Source: Turritopsis dohrnii (lineage: Eukaryota > Cnidaria > Hydrozoa > Anthoathecata > Oceaniidae). From it: a DNA stretch of 64,000 nt. This document shows positions 23,597 to 35,527 of the stretch, piece after piece (the first letter of the stretch is position 1; every line of letters begins with the position of its first letter). The stretch lies in NCBI GenBank assembly GCA_027922465.2, contig BQMF02000175.1, forward strand, positions 248,001-312,000, read 5' to 3'. The notes beneath the pieces were generated by a model. That model saw only the letters and a list, made by a program, of their open reading frames with translations. It did not search any database and was not told where the DNA came from. The position numbers were made by a program, and so were the translations under genes.

Positions 23597-26038
23597 GCGG
23601 ATAGATGTTGTGATCTGAACTATCTAACAAACATTAGATAAAGTTCGCAGTAACTGAAAATGCCATATCCAAAGGACAACATAATACTATTTATAATACT
23701 ATTTTCTATTTACTCAGATGATATAGATAATCCAGAGGGCATCAAGGCAGAAGGAAAAATAAACATTTGCAATAAACACCTATTTTAAATTACCGTGAAA
23801 TTAATGAAAATTGTCTGGAGGCATGTCCATTAATAATAAAGGACATACTGTATTTAACAGCTTATTTCACCTTCTTTCTTCAGTTTATTAATTCGAAAAA
23901 AGAAACATACTACTTACTTCTGTTTTTCCCTTGTGTGTTTCAGTTGTGTCACATAATATTAGTGACTTTGTGTTTGATCGACAATTTTGAAAATTTAATA
24001 CTAGAGGTACAATTCATCACGAAGGTCCATAACTAAAACTGCATACGAGTCACATAGAAATAATATACAGGTCATATACAAGTAGGTTTCCTATTTTACA
24101 AAACAAAGTCACGAAGTTGTTATCCATGTTATCATTATGTTCATCATGGAATTTCAACATTGTAAAATGCTGACTGTCAATAACTCTCCTGAAATGTTTC
24201 CCAAAACTGCAAAATTTTGAAAAAAAAAGAAAAGCTGAAGATATTGCCTCGACGTGACTTCTGTCAGTTAATTTCATACATTGGTTAGTGAAAATTTATT
24301 TTTTATCAAGATAATTTTCCAAAAATTGGGTCATACTTAAGTACAGTGCATAGTTGCAAACATTTGATTAAGTGCTTTTAGAATGACGTTTATTGTCTAT
24401 TATTGTAGACTGCGGGACAACCGGTATCTTCTGTAAAACATGCTTCAAAATGTATCAGTATTGTATTTAGAATAATATCTGCATAAAGGTTTAGGCACAA
24501 ACTTTTTATGGTTGAGTTTTCGTAAGCATGCAATCATGTCGTGACCACTGCAGGATAGTCGTGACCACTGCAGGATAGGAAAATAGATTTAAATTCATGA
24601 TTATCAAGTTACTTTGTGTAATTCATGTTGCAGTATCACCCTAAGATAACAGTTTTTTAGCAAAGATTACAGAACATCTTTAAATTCAGCAATGAACGTT
24701 TTTGGCCAATCCCTTCCTTCGTATCAACATAATTACGTGTTATTATTTGATCGGTATCGACTAAAGAATCCAGATTCGCCATCAGATAATAAATTCTCAA
24801 ACGTCATTCAAACACGAATATTCGATCAGCGCGCAGTAGCAGCTGATCTTTCATTAGCGTTTGTCTGTCCTTCCGTCCGTTATTCCAGAATTTTTGTCCA
24901 CAGTTCTAGCCTGGATTCCTCCTTACACTGGAGTAAAGGCTTTTACTCGTTCCACATTGAACTTTGACTTAGTTAGGTAGCTAAGAATAGAGGCTAATCT
25001 TCAGTGAATGGTACGCCATTTTTTCTCAGTCAGTCAGTGCAGATGCAGTGTAAGATGTTTTTGTTTTCTGCAATTTTTTTGAAGAGATGATTCAACAGAA
25101 ATATGAAATGATGGAAATAAATGATTTTAGTTCAGTGTTTTCTTAGAATGTTTTGTGGTATATTTTGAATGAACGTGTGCAAAACAGAAAAAAAATATAT
25201 ATTTATATATAAAAAAAACTGTCACTGATGTGTTTATTGTTTATTGATGATTGATAACAACAGTGTTACGATGATTAGTAATTAATTTCTTGGAACAGTA
25301 AAGGATTGAAGCTGTGGCATTGGAGCAAAGGCGAAATTTTAACAGCCAGGCTGAAGACTCATAACTACTGACACTGAAAACGCATGATGCACAAAAGTCA
25401 TATATGAAGGGAGCCCTTTACTTTATGTGGAGAAAAGTCAGTTATGTTAATTCAAAGAGTATACAATATATACAACAAAATCTGCAAGTAAAAACGTGAA
25501 GATGTATATATACAACAAGAAGTTCAGAAAACCAACGTAATGTTTTAATACACAGGATTGACACAAATGATAATAACATGAAAGTATCTGATTGAGTGTG
25601 CTTCCTAAATAGAACTTACTATGAATGAATTCCATGATCACATAATGAACTGTTTCGATACCACTGTATTTATGCATGAATTTTATTTCTTTAAAATTAA
25701 TGTACTGTTAATTTTTCTAATTACGAGCCACCTTTCTTATTATAAGCTTAAATCAAAACACATTCCACCATAACATACCGTAAATTAAAAACTATACAAT
25801 TCCAGGCTGTGTTGTCAATCAAGCCACAACACAAATGTCTGCTTTCAGCAAAATATGTATAAGTGATTTGCTTATGACTATATTTTTACTACCGAAATCT
25901 GTTTATTTTTTATTTCATATTTTTTCATCTGGGGTTTAGGAAGGCTATCCTAAATCCCAATAGATTCCAGTGGCGTAACTGAGTTAAACTTAGGACAGGT
26001 GTATTTTTCATGTATATATTTGGGTTTGGAATATACAA
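23597..26038. other. No recognisable gene; small tandem duplication
   Basis: Only short uninformative ORFs. One exact 20-bp tandem duplication, GTCGTGACCACTGCAGGATA, lies at 24538-24577. Confidence 0.5.
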
Positions 26039-26242
26039 TAGACCTTTTCGGAAAATACGTCAGAGCAGATCTTGCCTCGCTTTCAACCCAAATAATAGTG
26101 GCATTTGTGTTGTTTTTGAAAAGAAATGATACCGGAGAGGAAACCTTACACAAACTTTTTTTATGATTCTTAATTACGTAAGTAATTAAAAACCTTAGAA
26201 ACGAGGCAAGATCTGCCGTGACGTAATTTCCGAAAAGGTCTA
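26039..26242. mobile_element. 204-bp MITE with 41-bp terminal inverted repeats (TAGACCTTTTCGG)
   Basis: The left arm begins TAGACCTTTTCGGAAAATAC and the right arm is its reverse complement with a few mismatches, both running to GATCTTGCCTCG. TA at both outer edges would fit a TA target. No coding capacity. A relative with TAGACCTTTCCCG ends sits at 39076-39289. Confidence 0.75.
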
Positions 26243-27711
26243 TCGTAAAGCACCATGCCAACAAACGCACAAAGCTATTTTATGCAATTTTGTTGGCAAA
26301 AAGTTAATGATTTATATAAATTTAGTAAAAAGACTACTTGCTAAGAGAAAAGGGCAACCTAAATCCGAGGGCGGTACGATTGCACCTAACACACCCCGCC
26401 AGATACGGCACTGTATTTATCACATTTACAGTATGTTTAGGAGTTCTTATTCTTTTGAAATAATGTGTGTGAACATATGTTTTTGAACTAAATAATGTTT
26501 AATCTGAATACTTGAGTTTAATTATATAAATCATCATTCTAAGCCCTTATTTTTTGTTGAAAATAACTCTCTTTTTTTCCTAATTTGGAATGTAATGTGA
26601 GTAGAGTTTTTAGTAGAGGTTTATGATTGCCTTTGACAGTTATTTGCTTATAATGTCTATCCCAAAGTATTTTGTTAATACTATAGTAGTAGTAAGGTTA
26701 GGTTAGAGTGATTCTCTTTTGATCTTTTGTAAACCTGTATACAAATTTGATTGTATAATTTTGTAATATGTTATCGAGTTACAAAAGGAACTGTTCTATT
26801 GAATTACATTGTTTCCCGTAATTTTATGGTACAGTAGGGTAAGGGATTGGAAACTTGTCAAGCTTTTGCAAGAATAAAGATTATACATTTATTATGATGA
26901 AATTGTCTTACATATTGATGCAGTTGCTGATGTGTTGTTTCTTTCTCTTGGACAGAATTATAAGAGAAACCTTATCATTTTGAACATGAACACCTTCATT
27001 CATAATAAATTCAAAATAAGTTCTTTTGATTTATTAAATTCAATTCCACCCTGATAAGTAAGGACAACATTTTTATCTGAATATCAGGGTGACTTGGTTC
27101 ATTTTTGCTGAATTATGCTACGATAATTATTTAGCAAAATGATGCTGCTTTGTCTAGTGCGCTGATCTTCACGCCGTCTGGCGTCTTGTTAAATATAAAA
27201 GCGACAATCCTGTCTTTTTACAAACCCTATGGATTTCTTTGATTATGTGACTGTATATACATAAGCAACTTTCAAGATTTCCAGATAAAAAACACGAAAA
27301 CACGAGCACGCTTTCGCTTAAGTGCTTAGCTTGTCAACAATTGACTTAAAAATTAACGGTAGCGAATTTTAAATTGGCAAATCGTGGAGGCGAAGTTATC
27401 GCGAATAATTTTAAACATGGATAGCAGACCATGAATAATTTTAGTAATATTAAAACTCTCTATGGTGAATTGCTATTCCTGTTGAAAGGAAGCGAAAATT
27501 CCTATACAGTACGTTACCTCATTCTTATAAAGTTTTTTTCTTAATTTTGTTTGTTGGGTTGTTCTAAACGTTTGCAGCTACGTATCTGAAAGGTTTTTGA
27601 TAACCAGCATAAAATATAACATAAAATACAAGTTGCTCTGGATTTATGTAGTGTGCAACTAAGTCAATGGATGAACAATTCAGGAAGCAATCTATGACTT
27701 TTTTCCAGTTG
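26243..27711. other. No gene seen
   Basis: AT-rich sequence with many stops in all frames. I see no repeat or RNA structure worth naming. Confidence 0.4.
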
Positions 27712-27965
27712 TCGACTTGGATGATGAGACCTTTTGCAAATCGTGATCGGAGAAGCCATTAGACTTGGAATTACTACTCAATTTTCCCCTTGGACCAGCC
27801 TCTCAGAAAGCAAAACTGGAATCATAAAAAATGAAGATCTTCCTGTTGGTGGACTCCATACACTTATGAGTTTTATGAGCAGTCAGGAAACATGATGGCT
27901 GGTTCTGATCTCGAAGAATTGTTTGAAGTACCCAGAAAACACAGTCCCGCATTTGTTTTTTGGTA
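27712..27965 (+). pseudogene. Coding-like relic, function unknown
   Basis: Two short coding-looking stretches lie close together in different frames. One contains LDDETFCKS, a stop, then PLDLELLLNFPLGPASQ. The other is DLEELFEVPRKHSPAFVFW, ending at TAG near 27964. The residue composition looks protein-like, but stops and frame changes break it. I do not recognise the family with confidence. A decayed transposon-associated gene is one possibility. Confidence 0.25.
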
Positions 27966-28527
27966 GAGCACTACAGCACTACTACTAGATATTAAATTGG
28001 ATAGAAGTACAGTACTTCCACCAAAAATCTTAAAGACTGTTTCAACAATAACTTCTATAGGGTGATATTTGTACAGGAACGTCAATTAGTGTGCATGGAC
28101 GATGATGATGATGGTGAAGATGACCATGACACTTTAAAAATTCTTTGAAAAATTGGTTCAGAATGAAACAGCATTTTCATTTTTGCATTAAATGTAGGTT
28201 CGATGAAAAACATTTTGCCGTCTTGTATCCGTCATTATGAATTTGAGATGTTCCCATGGTCCTACTGATTGGGTTTTTTGTTTGATCATTCCTGACCATT
28301 CCTGACATGGGTCACTGTGCCAAATTTTATCTTTTTGTATTAATTTTGTCCGGGTTTTGGTGAATTTTTACCTAATTCTACTGACTAAGCGCTCACAAAA
28401 AACTTTAGAGGAACAACTGTGTTATTTTTAAGTGCTGATTAGCTGGTATGGACCTAACTTCTTCCAAAACAAATAAAAGTGAGATCGAAAAGGTTTTTTC
28501 TTTTATAATATCACAAGGAAAAGTAAA
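27966..28527. other. No gene seen
   Basis: A short GATGATGATGG run lies near 28100. Otherwise featureless. Confidence 0.4.
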
Positions 28528-28898
28528 TTGTCGGACGGAATCGATAGAAATTGAGATTGAACAAGACTAGTGGTTTTTCAGCTGTTCTATCGAAAATAAC
28601 AAGAATTCCCATACGAGATATGCCTAAAATAATAGCTTAGTATATACTAAACGATATAAACAAAGTTTTTAACATGTTTATGATCAACACCTAACGATAT
28701 AAGCCGAAATTCACCCTAATGGAAGTTTTGTCGGACGGAATTGTCGGACGGAAGCGATGTTGACTCAGAAATGTACAAAGATGTTTTGGGGAAAAATGAC
28801 CTAATTCGTATTCCTAGTAGAGAGTGTCTCCAATTTACCACCATGATATAAGAGGCCCATTTTTAAAGTACAAGATATTGATGCGCCATTTAATCAAC

Positions 28899-28937
28899 TT
28901 TTTTTTTTCTTTTTTTTTTTTTTTTTTTTTTTTTTTT
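28899..28937 (-). other. Poly(A) tail of the LINE (T run on plus strand)
   Basis: Thirty-eight T in 39 bases, starting about 120 bp past the LINE stop codon in its own orientation. This marks the 3' end of the insertion. Confidence 0.8.
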
Positions 28938-29055
28938 GTTTATCGGGTTATTATCTATTCTTCTAAAACTTCATACCTCAAATAATACATAGATGATTGT
29001 TGCTTTACATTTGATAAATAAAGTATAATAATAAACCTATAGGTAAAAAAAACTA

Positions 29056-32040
29056 TTACTCCGCATTTATTTTTGACAGTGCATTCGACTGCACAATATC
29101 ATCTGTGGATAGTTGCTCTCTGTATGATAGCGAACGAGAGCCTCTAATACATAACAGGGTTGATCGTAGTAAGCTGAAGGAGATCTTTGATCGGATAAAG
29201 TTTGTAGCATGCTGCCACGGCATATCACTTTTTTCGGCTAACATTTCCGATAGTCTCTTGTAAAAAGTTCTACATTCACGACCCATCCCTCCATTGGTTG
29301 TAAATACGAGCGGACTGAACGTACCATTTTCAACTTGGTTGACTCGTTCGTTGTAGTGACGTTTTTTCTCGTCTTCATTTCGCTTGAAGCATTTGTTCAG
29401 TTCTAGACCCTTGTACCTCCGAGCGTTTAGGTCAAATACCCTTATGTCGAAGAATGCTCTTTGGCCAGGGGTCCAGAAGCTGGTTGTAGCGATATCTAAA
29501 CGAGCTTCTCTGCTTTGGTTCGCAGTTCTGTGATTCAATGTTTCACCAGTAAGTTCCATCAGTCTTGGCTCATTTTGCACGTTAACACATGTTTCTTTTA
29601 GAAAGGCTGAAGTAATGTCACGGATCTCATTGTGTCTAAGAGCCACAAATCCTCCCTTTTTACACGATAATGCGTGAGGTACGTCGAACTTACTCCCACA
29701 TACGCATTCTGTAGGTAGTCGTGGTAGAGACCAATTGTACCTTATGCGAAGGGCGTCTTGGAATTGTTCCTTATTGAGATTGTATCCCAGATCTTTAATC
29801 GGGAGGTTTGTCAACCAGTTGGAAGCACCGACTAAACAGTTTGACTCGTTTATCCGCTGTTGTTCATCGCTCATTTCTGTCTTAATTTGTTCCAGCTTCT
29901 CTTTGTTTCGCCGATTTCTTTCGTCTCTTATCGTTGCAATCGTTTTTCCATTATCGTCATGTTCAACACCGAGGATTTCACTTTGCAGTCGTACAGTAAA
30001 CTGCTTTGAATTTTCGTGTTCAATTGGTGCGATTTCGCAAACGTTTTTGAGACCCAGTCCCCCAAGTCGTGGTGGTAGAGAAAGTAGCTTTCGTTCGATA
30101 TCATTAATCACTTGTCCACCTGTAATTGCTGGTATAAATTGGCATCTCAGGATGTCTTCAACTGGCTGTAGGTATTCCTCAAGTTGTGGTATTGTTCGCA
30201 TGAAGTAGGAAAAACGGTGTTGATAGCCAGCAACATAACAGGAATATGCCGCCTGAGGTTGAGTCAATGCCACTCTCGTTAGTACTGTCAATTCTTCTGA
30301 CCATCGTTTCACTAGTTTTCGACAGTACTCATCTTTAAAGTTCTTGTTTCCAATAACAGCCCCAAGATGTCGTTCACCATTTTTAGAGATTTGTATGTCG
30401 GTTCCATTAAAAAAATTGTTTGCTTTGCCCAAGTGTTTTTCCTTTACAATTAACCATGATTTTCTAGGTTGAGGGTAGTAACCGAATTGTGGACCAATTG
30501 TTGTGATTGTGATCCACCATTCCTTCAACGATTCAAGTTTTCCAGTCGCAGTGATATCGTCTGCAAATGCAACCATTTGATCTGTAGTGTCAGCGATCGT
30601 CGACAGCATGATGTTCAATAAGGGAGTTATTCCAATCGCGTAAATTGCCATTGCGATCGGATCTCCTTGTGTTGTTCCTTCTTTCGAGGAAAGTTCAATC
30701 CCACCAATGACGAACAATCGTGCTGGGAGTCGATAGCAGTTGGAAACATAGGTAGCCAATATGGGACAAATCACTTTGACATTGTGTAGGAGTGCTTGTC
30801 TATTGATATTGTTGAAGGCATTGGCTGCATCTAGTAATATTACTGCTTCAGCTTCTTCGGTTTCGAATGCTCTTCTCATTGCGTGGATTGCAGCTTCACT
30901 ACCGCTTTTCTGCCCGGAGCACATCTGTACTCTGCTGCCTGCTTTAATGACATCGCCTTTCGCTATTGACATGATTAGTTTACCGCATATTCGCCTAAGC
31001 ACTTCTCCCACACCAATTGGTCTGACACCTGGCTTCTTATCCAGTGGGACTAGTCTTGCGGCGAGAAAACCTTCCAAGGAGTTATCCATCGTTTCCTCTG
31101 TACAGAGTTTCTTTGTCAAATTCGCAATAGCTCTTCTCAGATCTCTTCCGCTATCACCGTACATCTTTGATGTGAGTGATCGCCTCCAACCGTCGGCATC
31201 TAAGCCAGAAGGACCTGACCCTCCTTGTGAGGCAATTTCCGCCTTCCGGACCAATTCTTCGTCGATTGCATTGAATATTGTTGGGTGAATCTTTTGGAGA
31301 GGACCTTGTAGCATGTTGTGTTCGTTTGATTCTCCGCTTTCAGGATGTTTTTCTTTTAGTAGCGCAATTGTTGAGTCATCTAATGGGAGGATCCCGCCGC
31401 TCATGTTGTTCGTAATCAATTTAATTGCTCCATTCACGTCCCCTCTCTCCATTCTTTCCTTAAACTGTCTTGACACTGTTCCCATTGTCTTCTTACATGT
31501 TGGCTTTGGCAGTCGTGATTGCAGTGTTTCTGCCTCATTTACAAGTTCTTCAATCTCGCCTTTGTGCCATAACTGCAGTCTTCTTTCAAGGGCCTTTACA
31601 TGATCGTTAGCTTTTGATGTTCTACTTGGTTTTTGTAGTAGTAGAGCTGGCATGATATGAATCGCTTTCATTGCAATCTGTCCCAGGGGACTGTCTTCGA
31701 TCCAAGCGTTTAATAGTCTTGTAGTTTCTCGGATAAACTTTTTACCGGTATACCCATTTGGCAGCATAAAAAGATTTTTTCGCCAGAAGACAATTTTTTC
31801 GTAGTTGGATTCGATCAGTTTCGTGAATAAACTTCCTTTTATTTCTCCCCAATAATACTTTTCTTGAATCTCTGCTTCTTTTATAATCGGATTCTCATTC
31901 GGCAGTGTTTGTGTAGGCGTTGAGACATCAACAATTGCTGCAACTACTTTGCAATGTCTTTGGTGCTGCATAGCGCCTCTTGCAGTTCGGAAAATTTTTC
32001 CGCATTTTATGCACGGTATTTGGCTTTGATTCATTTTCAC
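29056..32040 (-). CDS. LINE polyprotein: zinc finger, reverse transcriptase, endonuclease
   Basis: This is an uninterrupted 994-residue frame starting with ATG at 32040; a second ATG lies two codons later. Residues 10-30 form a C2H2-type finger (C10, C13, H26, H29). Reverse transcriptase spans about 330-560. It shows RPIGVGEVLRRI near 350, the first catalytic aspartate in LLDAANAFN (D404), TTQGDP at 466-471 and the FADD active-site motif (D494, D495). From residue 779 a CxC...HALSC zinc knuckle is followed by RLD (D849) and FFDIRV (D865), as in restriction-like endonucleases of R2/NeSL-type LINEs. In that family the protein nicks target DNA and primes reverse transcription there. The intact frame suggests a young copy. 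Two long plus-strand ORFs inside are shadows. Confidence 0.85.
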   Translation of the reverse strand: MKMNQSQIPCIKCGKIFRTARGAMQHQRHCKVVAAIVDVSTPTQTLPNENPIIKEAEIQEKYYWGEIKGSLFTKLIESNYEKIVFWRKNLFMLPNGYTGKKFIRETTRLLNAWIEDSPLGQIAMKAIHIMPALLLQKPSRTSKANDHVKALERRLQLWHKGEIEELVNEAETLQSRLPKPTCKKTMGTVSRQFKERMERGDVNGAIKLITNNMSGGILPLDDSTIALLKEKHPESGESNEHNMLQGPLQKIHPTIFNAIDEELVRKAEIASQGGSGPSGLDADGWRRSLTSKMYGDSGRDLRRAIANLTKKLCTEETMDNSLEGFLAARLVPLDKKPGVRPIGVGEVLRRICGKLIMSIAKGDVIKAGSRVQMCSGQKSGSEAAIHAMRRAFETEEAEAVILLDAANAFNNINRQALLHNVKVICPILATYVSNCYRLPARLFVIGGIELSSKEGTTQGDPIAMAIYAIGITPLLNIMLSTIADTTDQMVAFADDITATGKLESLKEWWITITTIGPQFGYYPQPRKSWLIVKEKHLGKANNFFNGTDIQISKNGERHLGAVIGNKNFKDEYCRKLVKRWSEELTVLTRVALTQPQAAYSCYVAGYQHRFSYFMRTIPQLEEYLQPVEDILRCQFIPAITGGQVINDIERKLLSLPPRLGGLGLKNVCEIAPIEHENSKQFTVRLQSEILGVEHDDNGKTIATIRDERNRRNKEKLEQIKTEMSDEQQRINESNCLVGASNWLTNLPIKDLGYNLNKEQFQDALRIRYNWSLPRLPTECVCGSKFDVPHALSCKKGGFVALRHNEIRDITSAFLKETCVNVQNEPRLMELTGETLNHRTANQSREARLDIATTSFWTPGQRAFFDIRVFDLNARRYKGLELNKCFKRNEDEKKRHYNERVNQVENGTFSPLVFTTNGGMGRECRTFYKRLSEMLAEKSDMPWQHATNFIRSKISFSLLRSTLLCIRGSRSLSYREQLSTDDIVQSNALSKINAE

Positions 32041-32210
32041 TGATTTTTTTTCTCGCCTTGATGAAAAGTTCTTCTTAATAATATTTCAGCATTTCGATGC
32101 GTTATTAGAAGACATTTGACATTTTTTCACCGCTAAATCATTTTTCATTTTTTCCGTTGGCGCAAAAGCGTCCGCCATCTTCGGAAGCCATTGCAACTTC
32201 CGTCCGACAA

Positions 32211-33546
32211 TAAAATGCAGAAAAACTGGTAAAACTTTTAATTATCACACGTTTTGAAAGATGAAAAGCAGAAGGTTATTAGCTATTTGCATCAAGCCGT
32301 AAATACAAAAGACATTATAGTTTTATACCGCCAGGAAACCAGGAAAAGCTATAATTTGACTAATATCACTCGAAATTTCTGTCCGACAAAAAGTGAATAA
32401 ATCAAAAGGAACTTCAAATACAACAGAGAAAATACTTCAAGTTGTAAAGTTACTCAAAGAAACAATGTCCCTGAAACCATTGCTGACATAAACCAGGGCA
32501 TCGCATACATTCTTCATCTTTACATTGTATGTATTCCCCCAAACACAAAGCACAGTGATTTTCATCAGGTATTGGATAATTCATGACCACAAATGACAAC
32601 ATCTTCGCCATAAGAATACCATTATGTGAATTCGAATCGAATCAAATTTGAATTTTGAATTCGAAGCAATAACTTGGTTGAATGATTATTTGAAATTGGA
32701 TAAAACATGCAAATAGCATGAGAAATCTATTGAATTCAAAATTGGTTCTAGGACAATCCTCCCCTGAAAGATTGCCACCCCATATCCATTCTCCAAGAGG
32801 GGGATTATCATGACGCCTTCTAAATTAAGCAAGTTGGTAAAAGTTGAGGAGAAAGAAATAAGAACTTTTTCTTGATGTCCTGGAGGTGGTTGGAGGTGAA
32901 GAATTTTTTCGTCTATTTTTGTAGGACAGAATCATTCAAAATAAATCGCAATTCCAGACAATTACAAACCAATATTAGGTATTTCAAGTTAAAATGATAA
33001 TCTTTCTTATATACATCGATACTTTAGAAACATAAACATTTGGTAGTTGTCCTTTATTTTTCTATGAAGAACTTTTTTGATTCGACTTTATTGTCGGACG
33101 GAAAAAAAATAGGGAGGATTGACTTAAACGATTTTTTTAACCAAATTCTTTGCGGGAAGGTTTCATGTCTTACTTTTTCCAATTAAGTTGTTCTGTAAGC
33201 TTTGAATTATCATAAAACAATACCTTAGCAAAATCTATGTGATCTTTTAAAGATCCATAAACTTAAATAGAAAGAATTCCGTCCGACAAAAGAAATTTGT
33301 TACCAGCATTAAGTAAAGTCTTGATTTTTGAAAATTTCGAGACACAGTCATCAAAAAGCTATGTTTTTCTGAAAATACAAGACCTGAAGAATCGGAAAAA
33401 CATAATAAAAACCTAGTTGAACCAATTTTATTTTTTATTTTTTATTTTTTTTATTTTTTTTTATAACAGAGTCTACTGCATTATGTGCACACGAAACAAA
33501 TATTGTAGACTAGTAAATGTTTCACCTGTTATTAAGTATCTTAAAG
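32211..33546. other. No gene; T-rich low-complexity tract
   Basis: It holds three TTGTCGGACGGAA-type motifs and a T-rich tract (about 33420-33465). No ORF worth reporting. Confidence 0.45.
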
Positions 33547-33753
33547 TTACCGCAAGTCTCGTATAAGAAGGAATAGCAGCTCACAGATGTGCCCGTTTTT
33601 CCAGTTGAATCCAGACGTCTTGAAGAGTTTTCGATATTTCACTTGGGTATCACTTTTAGGAGGAAGTCTATAAAACTTCAAAGGTTCTCCATTTGAATCT
33701 TTTGTTCGGAAATTATTATAACACAGGACAGAGCTACAAAACCAGTTAACCAT
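33547..33753 (-). pseudogene. THAP-type zinc-finger fragment
   Basis: A 68-codon frame contains C-x4-C near the start, PLKFYRLP, and W followed by GHIC. This order of C, C, FxxLP, W and C matches the first two thirds of a THAP domain, a DNA-binding C2CH finger found in P and Harbinger transposon proteins. The expected final histidine after the last cysteine is not in place (CELLF instead of CxxH). The fragment lies 48 bp downstream of a Harbinger-like transposase fragment on the same strand, so both probably belonged to one element. Confidence 0.5.
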
Positions 33754-33800
33754 CCTTTAAAACTTGAAAACATAAGGATTTCTTCTCTTAAATTTTCACT

Positions 33801-34142
33801 TCACAATATTGAGTTTCTGAACGTTTTCCTACTGATTGTCAACAATAGGTCAAGAAGACAATCAAAAACGGTTGGGCTCATCCTGAAAAGGTTATAATAG
33901 TCAGCCTCGCTTTCAGGGCGAAATTCACTCAAAAGAGTATCGTAAACACCAAATTTAACACGTTTTGTCCATGTTTGCGCTTTCGTTTCTAATTTCAAGA
34001 TAATGATAGCAGCAGCTGCGATTTCAATCTCATCCTCGCTGTCTGAAGACATTGTTGAAAGGAAAAATTGCTTGCGTGTATCACCTTTCATATAGCAACT
34101 TTTTAATATACGCACTACGAGTTCCACAAAAGTCGAAAGCAA
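33801..34142 (-). pseudogene. PIF/Harbinger transposase N-terminal fragment
   Basis: The likely start is the methionine at 34052 (MSSDSEDE). What follows is WTKRVKFGVYDTLLSEFRPE and YNLFRMSPTVFDCLLDLL. This corresponds to the N-terminal region of HARBI1-like transposases, where a conserved Y.LL.EL..(E/D)...Y.NFLRM....FD.LL pattern precedes the DDE domain. The frame stops after about 80 residues of homology and no DDE domain follows, so this copy cannot encode an active enzyme. Family assignment is by motif. Confidence 0.55.
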
Positions 34143-34320
34143 TTAATCGACTCGTGTATCACCGGCTTAACGCTCTTTCATTACACCTGAAAAGAAATAA
34201 AGTTTATCAACAATTTTTATATGAGTTTTAAACGAATTCGGAATTACCATGCTACTGTTCTTTTGGTCTGAAAGTAATAATTTATTTGTCGGAAATAAGA
34301 GTAACTAACGAACATTAAAA

Positions 34321-34364
34321 TCATCCATTCACTGATTTGCCCTCATCCATTCACTGATTTGCCC
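34321..34364. repeat. Exact 22-bp tandem duplication
   Basis: TCATCCATTCACTGATTTGC plus CC occurs twice without a gap. Confidence 0.85.
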
Positions 34365-34741
34365 TACAGATGATTAATGGACTTTTATAGAAAACAAGGC
34401 AACCCACTTACATGTGTTTTTATAAGCACAACGTTTATAACGACCCTCAGTTTTAATAAGCATACACTAAGGATATTCACGAATCTGTGTTGTTCCTGCT
34501 AAGCATATCGAAGCTAATGTGGTCTCAAATTTTATTTCTCTCTTCCTAGTTTATAGTTTACACTAGTAACCCGTGTAAAAAGTTTTTACAGGTTTTAATC
34601 TATGTGAGCTGAACAGAGAGAAAGGCTTAGTATAATGAATTTTAGTATGATAAAGATAAAGTTTGGATGTAGAATGTTTAGAATTTAGTATCCCGTGTAG
34701 AACAGCGTGTAGAACACGGGTTTTAATTCATCAAAAATAAA

Positions 34742-35527
34742 AATACGCGCTGTGCATCCACTTTTTTCACTTTTTAAATTGAAGATGCAATGCAATGGTT
34801 CCCCTTGATTAAAGATATCTAACGTCAATACAGAAAAAAACACTCTTCACTCTTTTAATTAAAAATCTCTAGGTATTCCGGCTAAAGCATATTTAGTTCA
34901 ACACTGGAGTTATGAACAAAAAAACTTTTTAATCAGAAGATCCGAAACACATCAACATATTCGTAATAAATCTTTCACGATACGATATATATGCAGTAGT
35001 AAAAATAAATTGTGCGTACAGGTAAACAACAAAAAGATTAAAATCGCTGTAACTGTTTATGGAATCCACACCCCAATGTAAATAAAGGCCAAACGCGAAA
35101 GTCGTAAAAGTGCCAAAATGTGAATCGTAAACAATTGCGATTTTCTTTACGAATCCAGAGCGTCATGATTAAAAACCATGATATTCATTTCCTCAATCGC
35201 GTATTATTTGAAAAGTAATGACGTAGAAACCCTATTAATTCTATAAGAAAAACAAAACAAACAAACAAAAAACTTCTAAAGCGTACTTACCCTAAAAACA
35301 TTAATAAATCTTCGCGCAATACTTTCGTTGCTGTCTATTGTTTCTTGATCTCGCGAATAATCAAAACATTTGAAACGATTAAATGCAATGCAATGTTTTC
35401 CCCTAATACTAATCGTAGAAAAATATTAACCGTGGTCTTAAACACCTTTATGAAAAAGTGACCGCAAAAACGACCCGAAATTTTAGAGAGTGAAAGCGTG
35501 AAAAAAGTGGTATGCACAGCGCGTATT
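34742..35527. mobile_element. Non-autonomous element with about 30-bp inverted ends
   Basis: AATACGCGCTGTGCATCCAC at the left end faces GTGGTATGCACAGCGCGTATT at the right end, and the match continues inward through a TTTTTTCAC block. A GATGCAATGCAATG-like block just inside the left end recurs directly near 35380. No ORF of interest. Confidence 0.6.

Larger units (their letters stand above)
28899..32210 (-). mobile_element. LINE-type retrotransposon (restriction-like-endonuclease class)
   Basis: The element comprises one long ORF (32040-29056) and a short 3' untranslated region ending in a poly(A) tail, seen as an almost pure T run at 28899-28937 on the plus strand. There are no long terminal repeats. 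The 5' limit is uncertain, and I place it near the motif at 32198-32210 only as a guess. One ORF with an N-terminal zinc finger and a C-terminal endonuclease fits early-branching site-selective LINE groups such as R2, R4 and NeSL. The exact clade is not resolved. Confidence 0.75.
28528..33289. repeat. Scattered 13-bp motif TTGTCGGACGGAA, seven copies
   Basis: Plus-orientation copies lie at 28528-28540, 28728-28740, 28741-28753 (the last two adjacent) and 33091-33103. Minus-orientation copies lie at 32198-32210, about 32378-32389 (one mismatch) and 33277-33289. They flank the LINE ORF on both sides. I did not notice the motif elsewhere in the window. It could be a protein-binding site, a relic of terminal repeats, or part of an element into which the LINE inserted. 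Confidence 0.7.

Noticed and set aside
30761..31288. Plus-strand ORF of 175 codons opposite the LINE
   Set aside because: Antisense shadow of the reverse transcriptase frame, with serine- and leucine-rich composition typical of a shadow.
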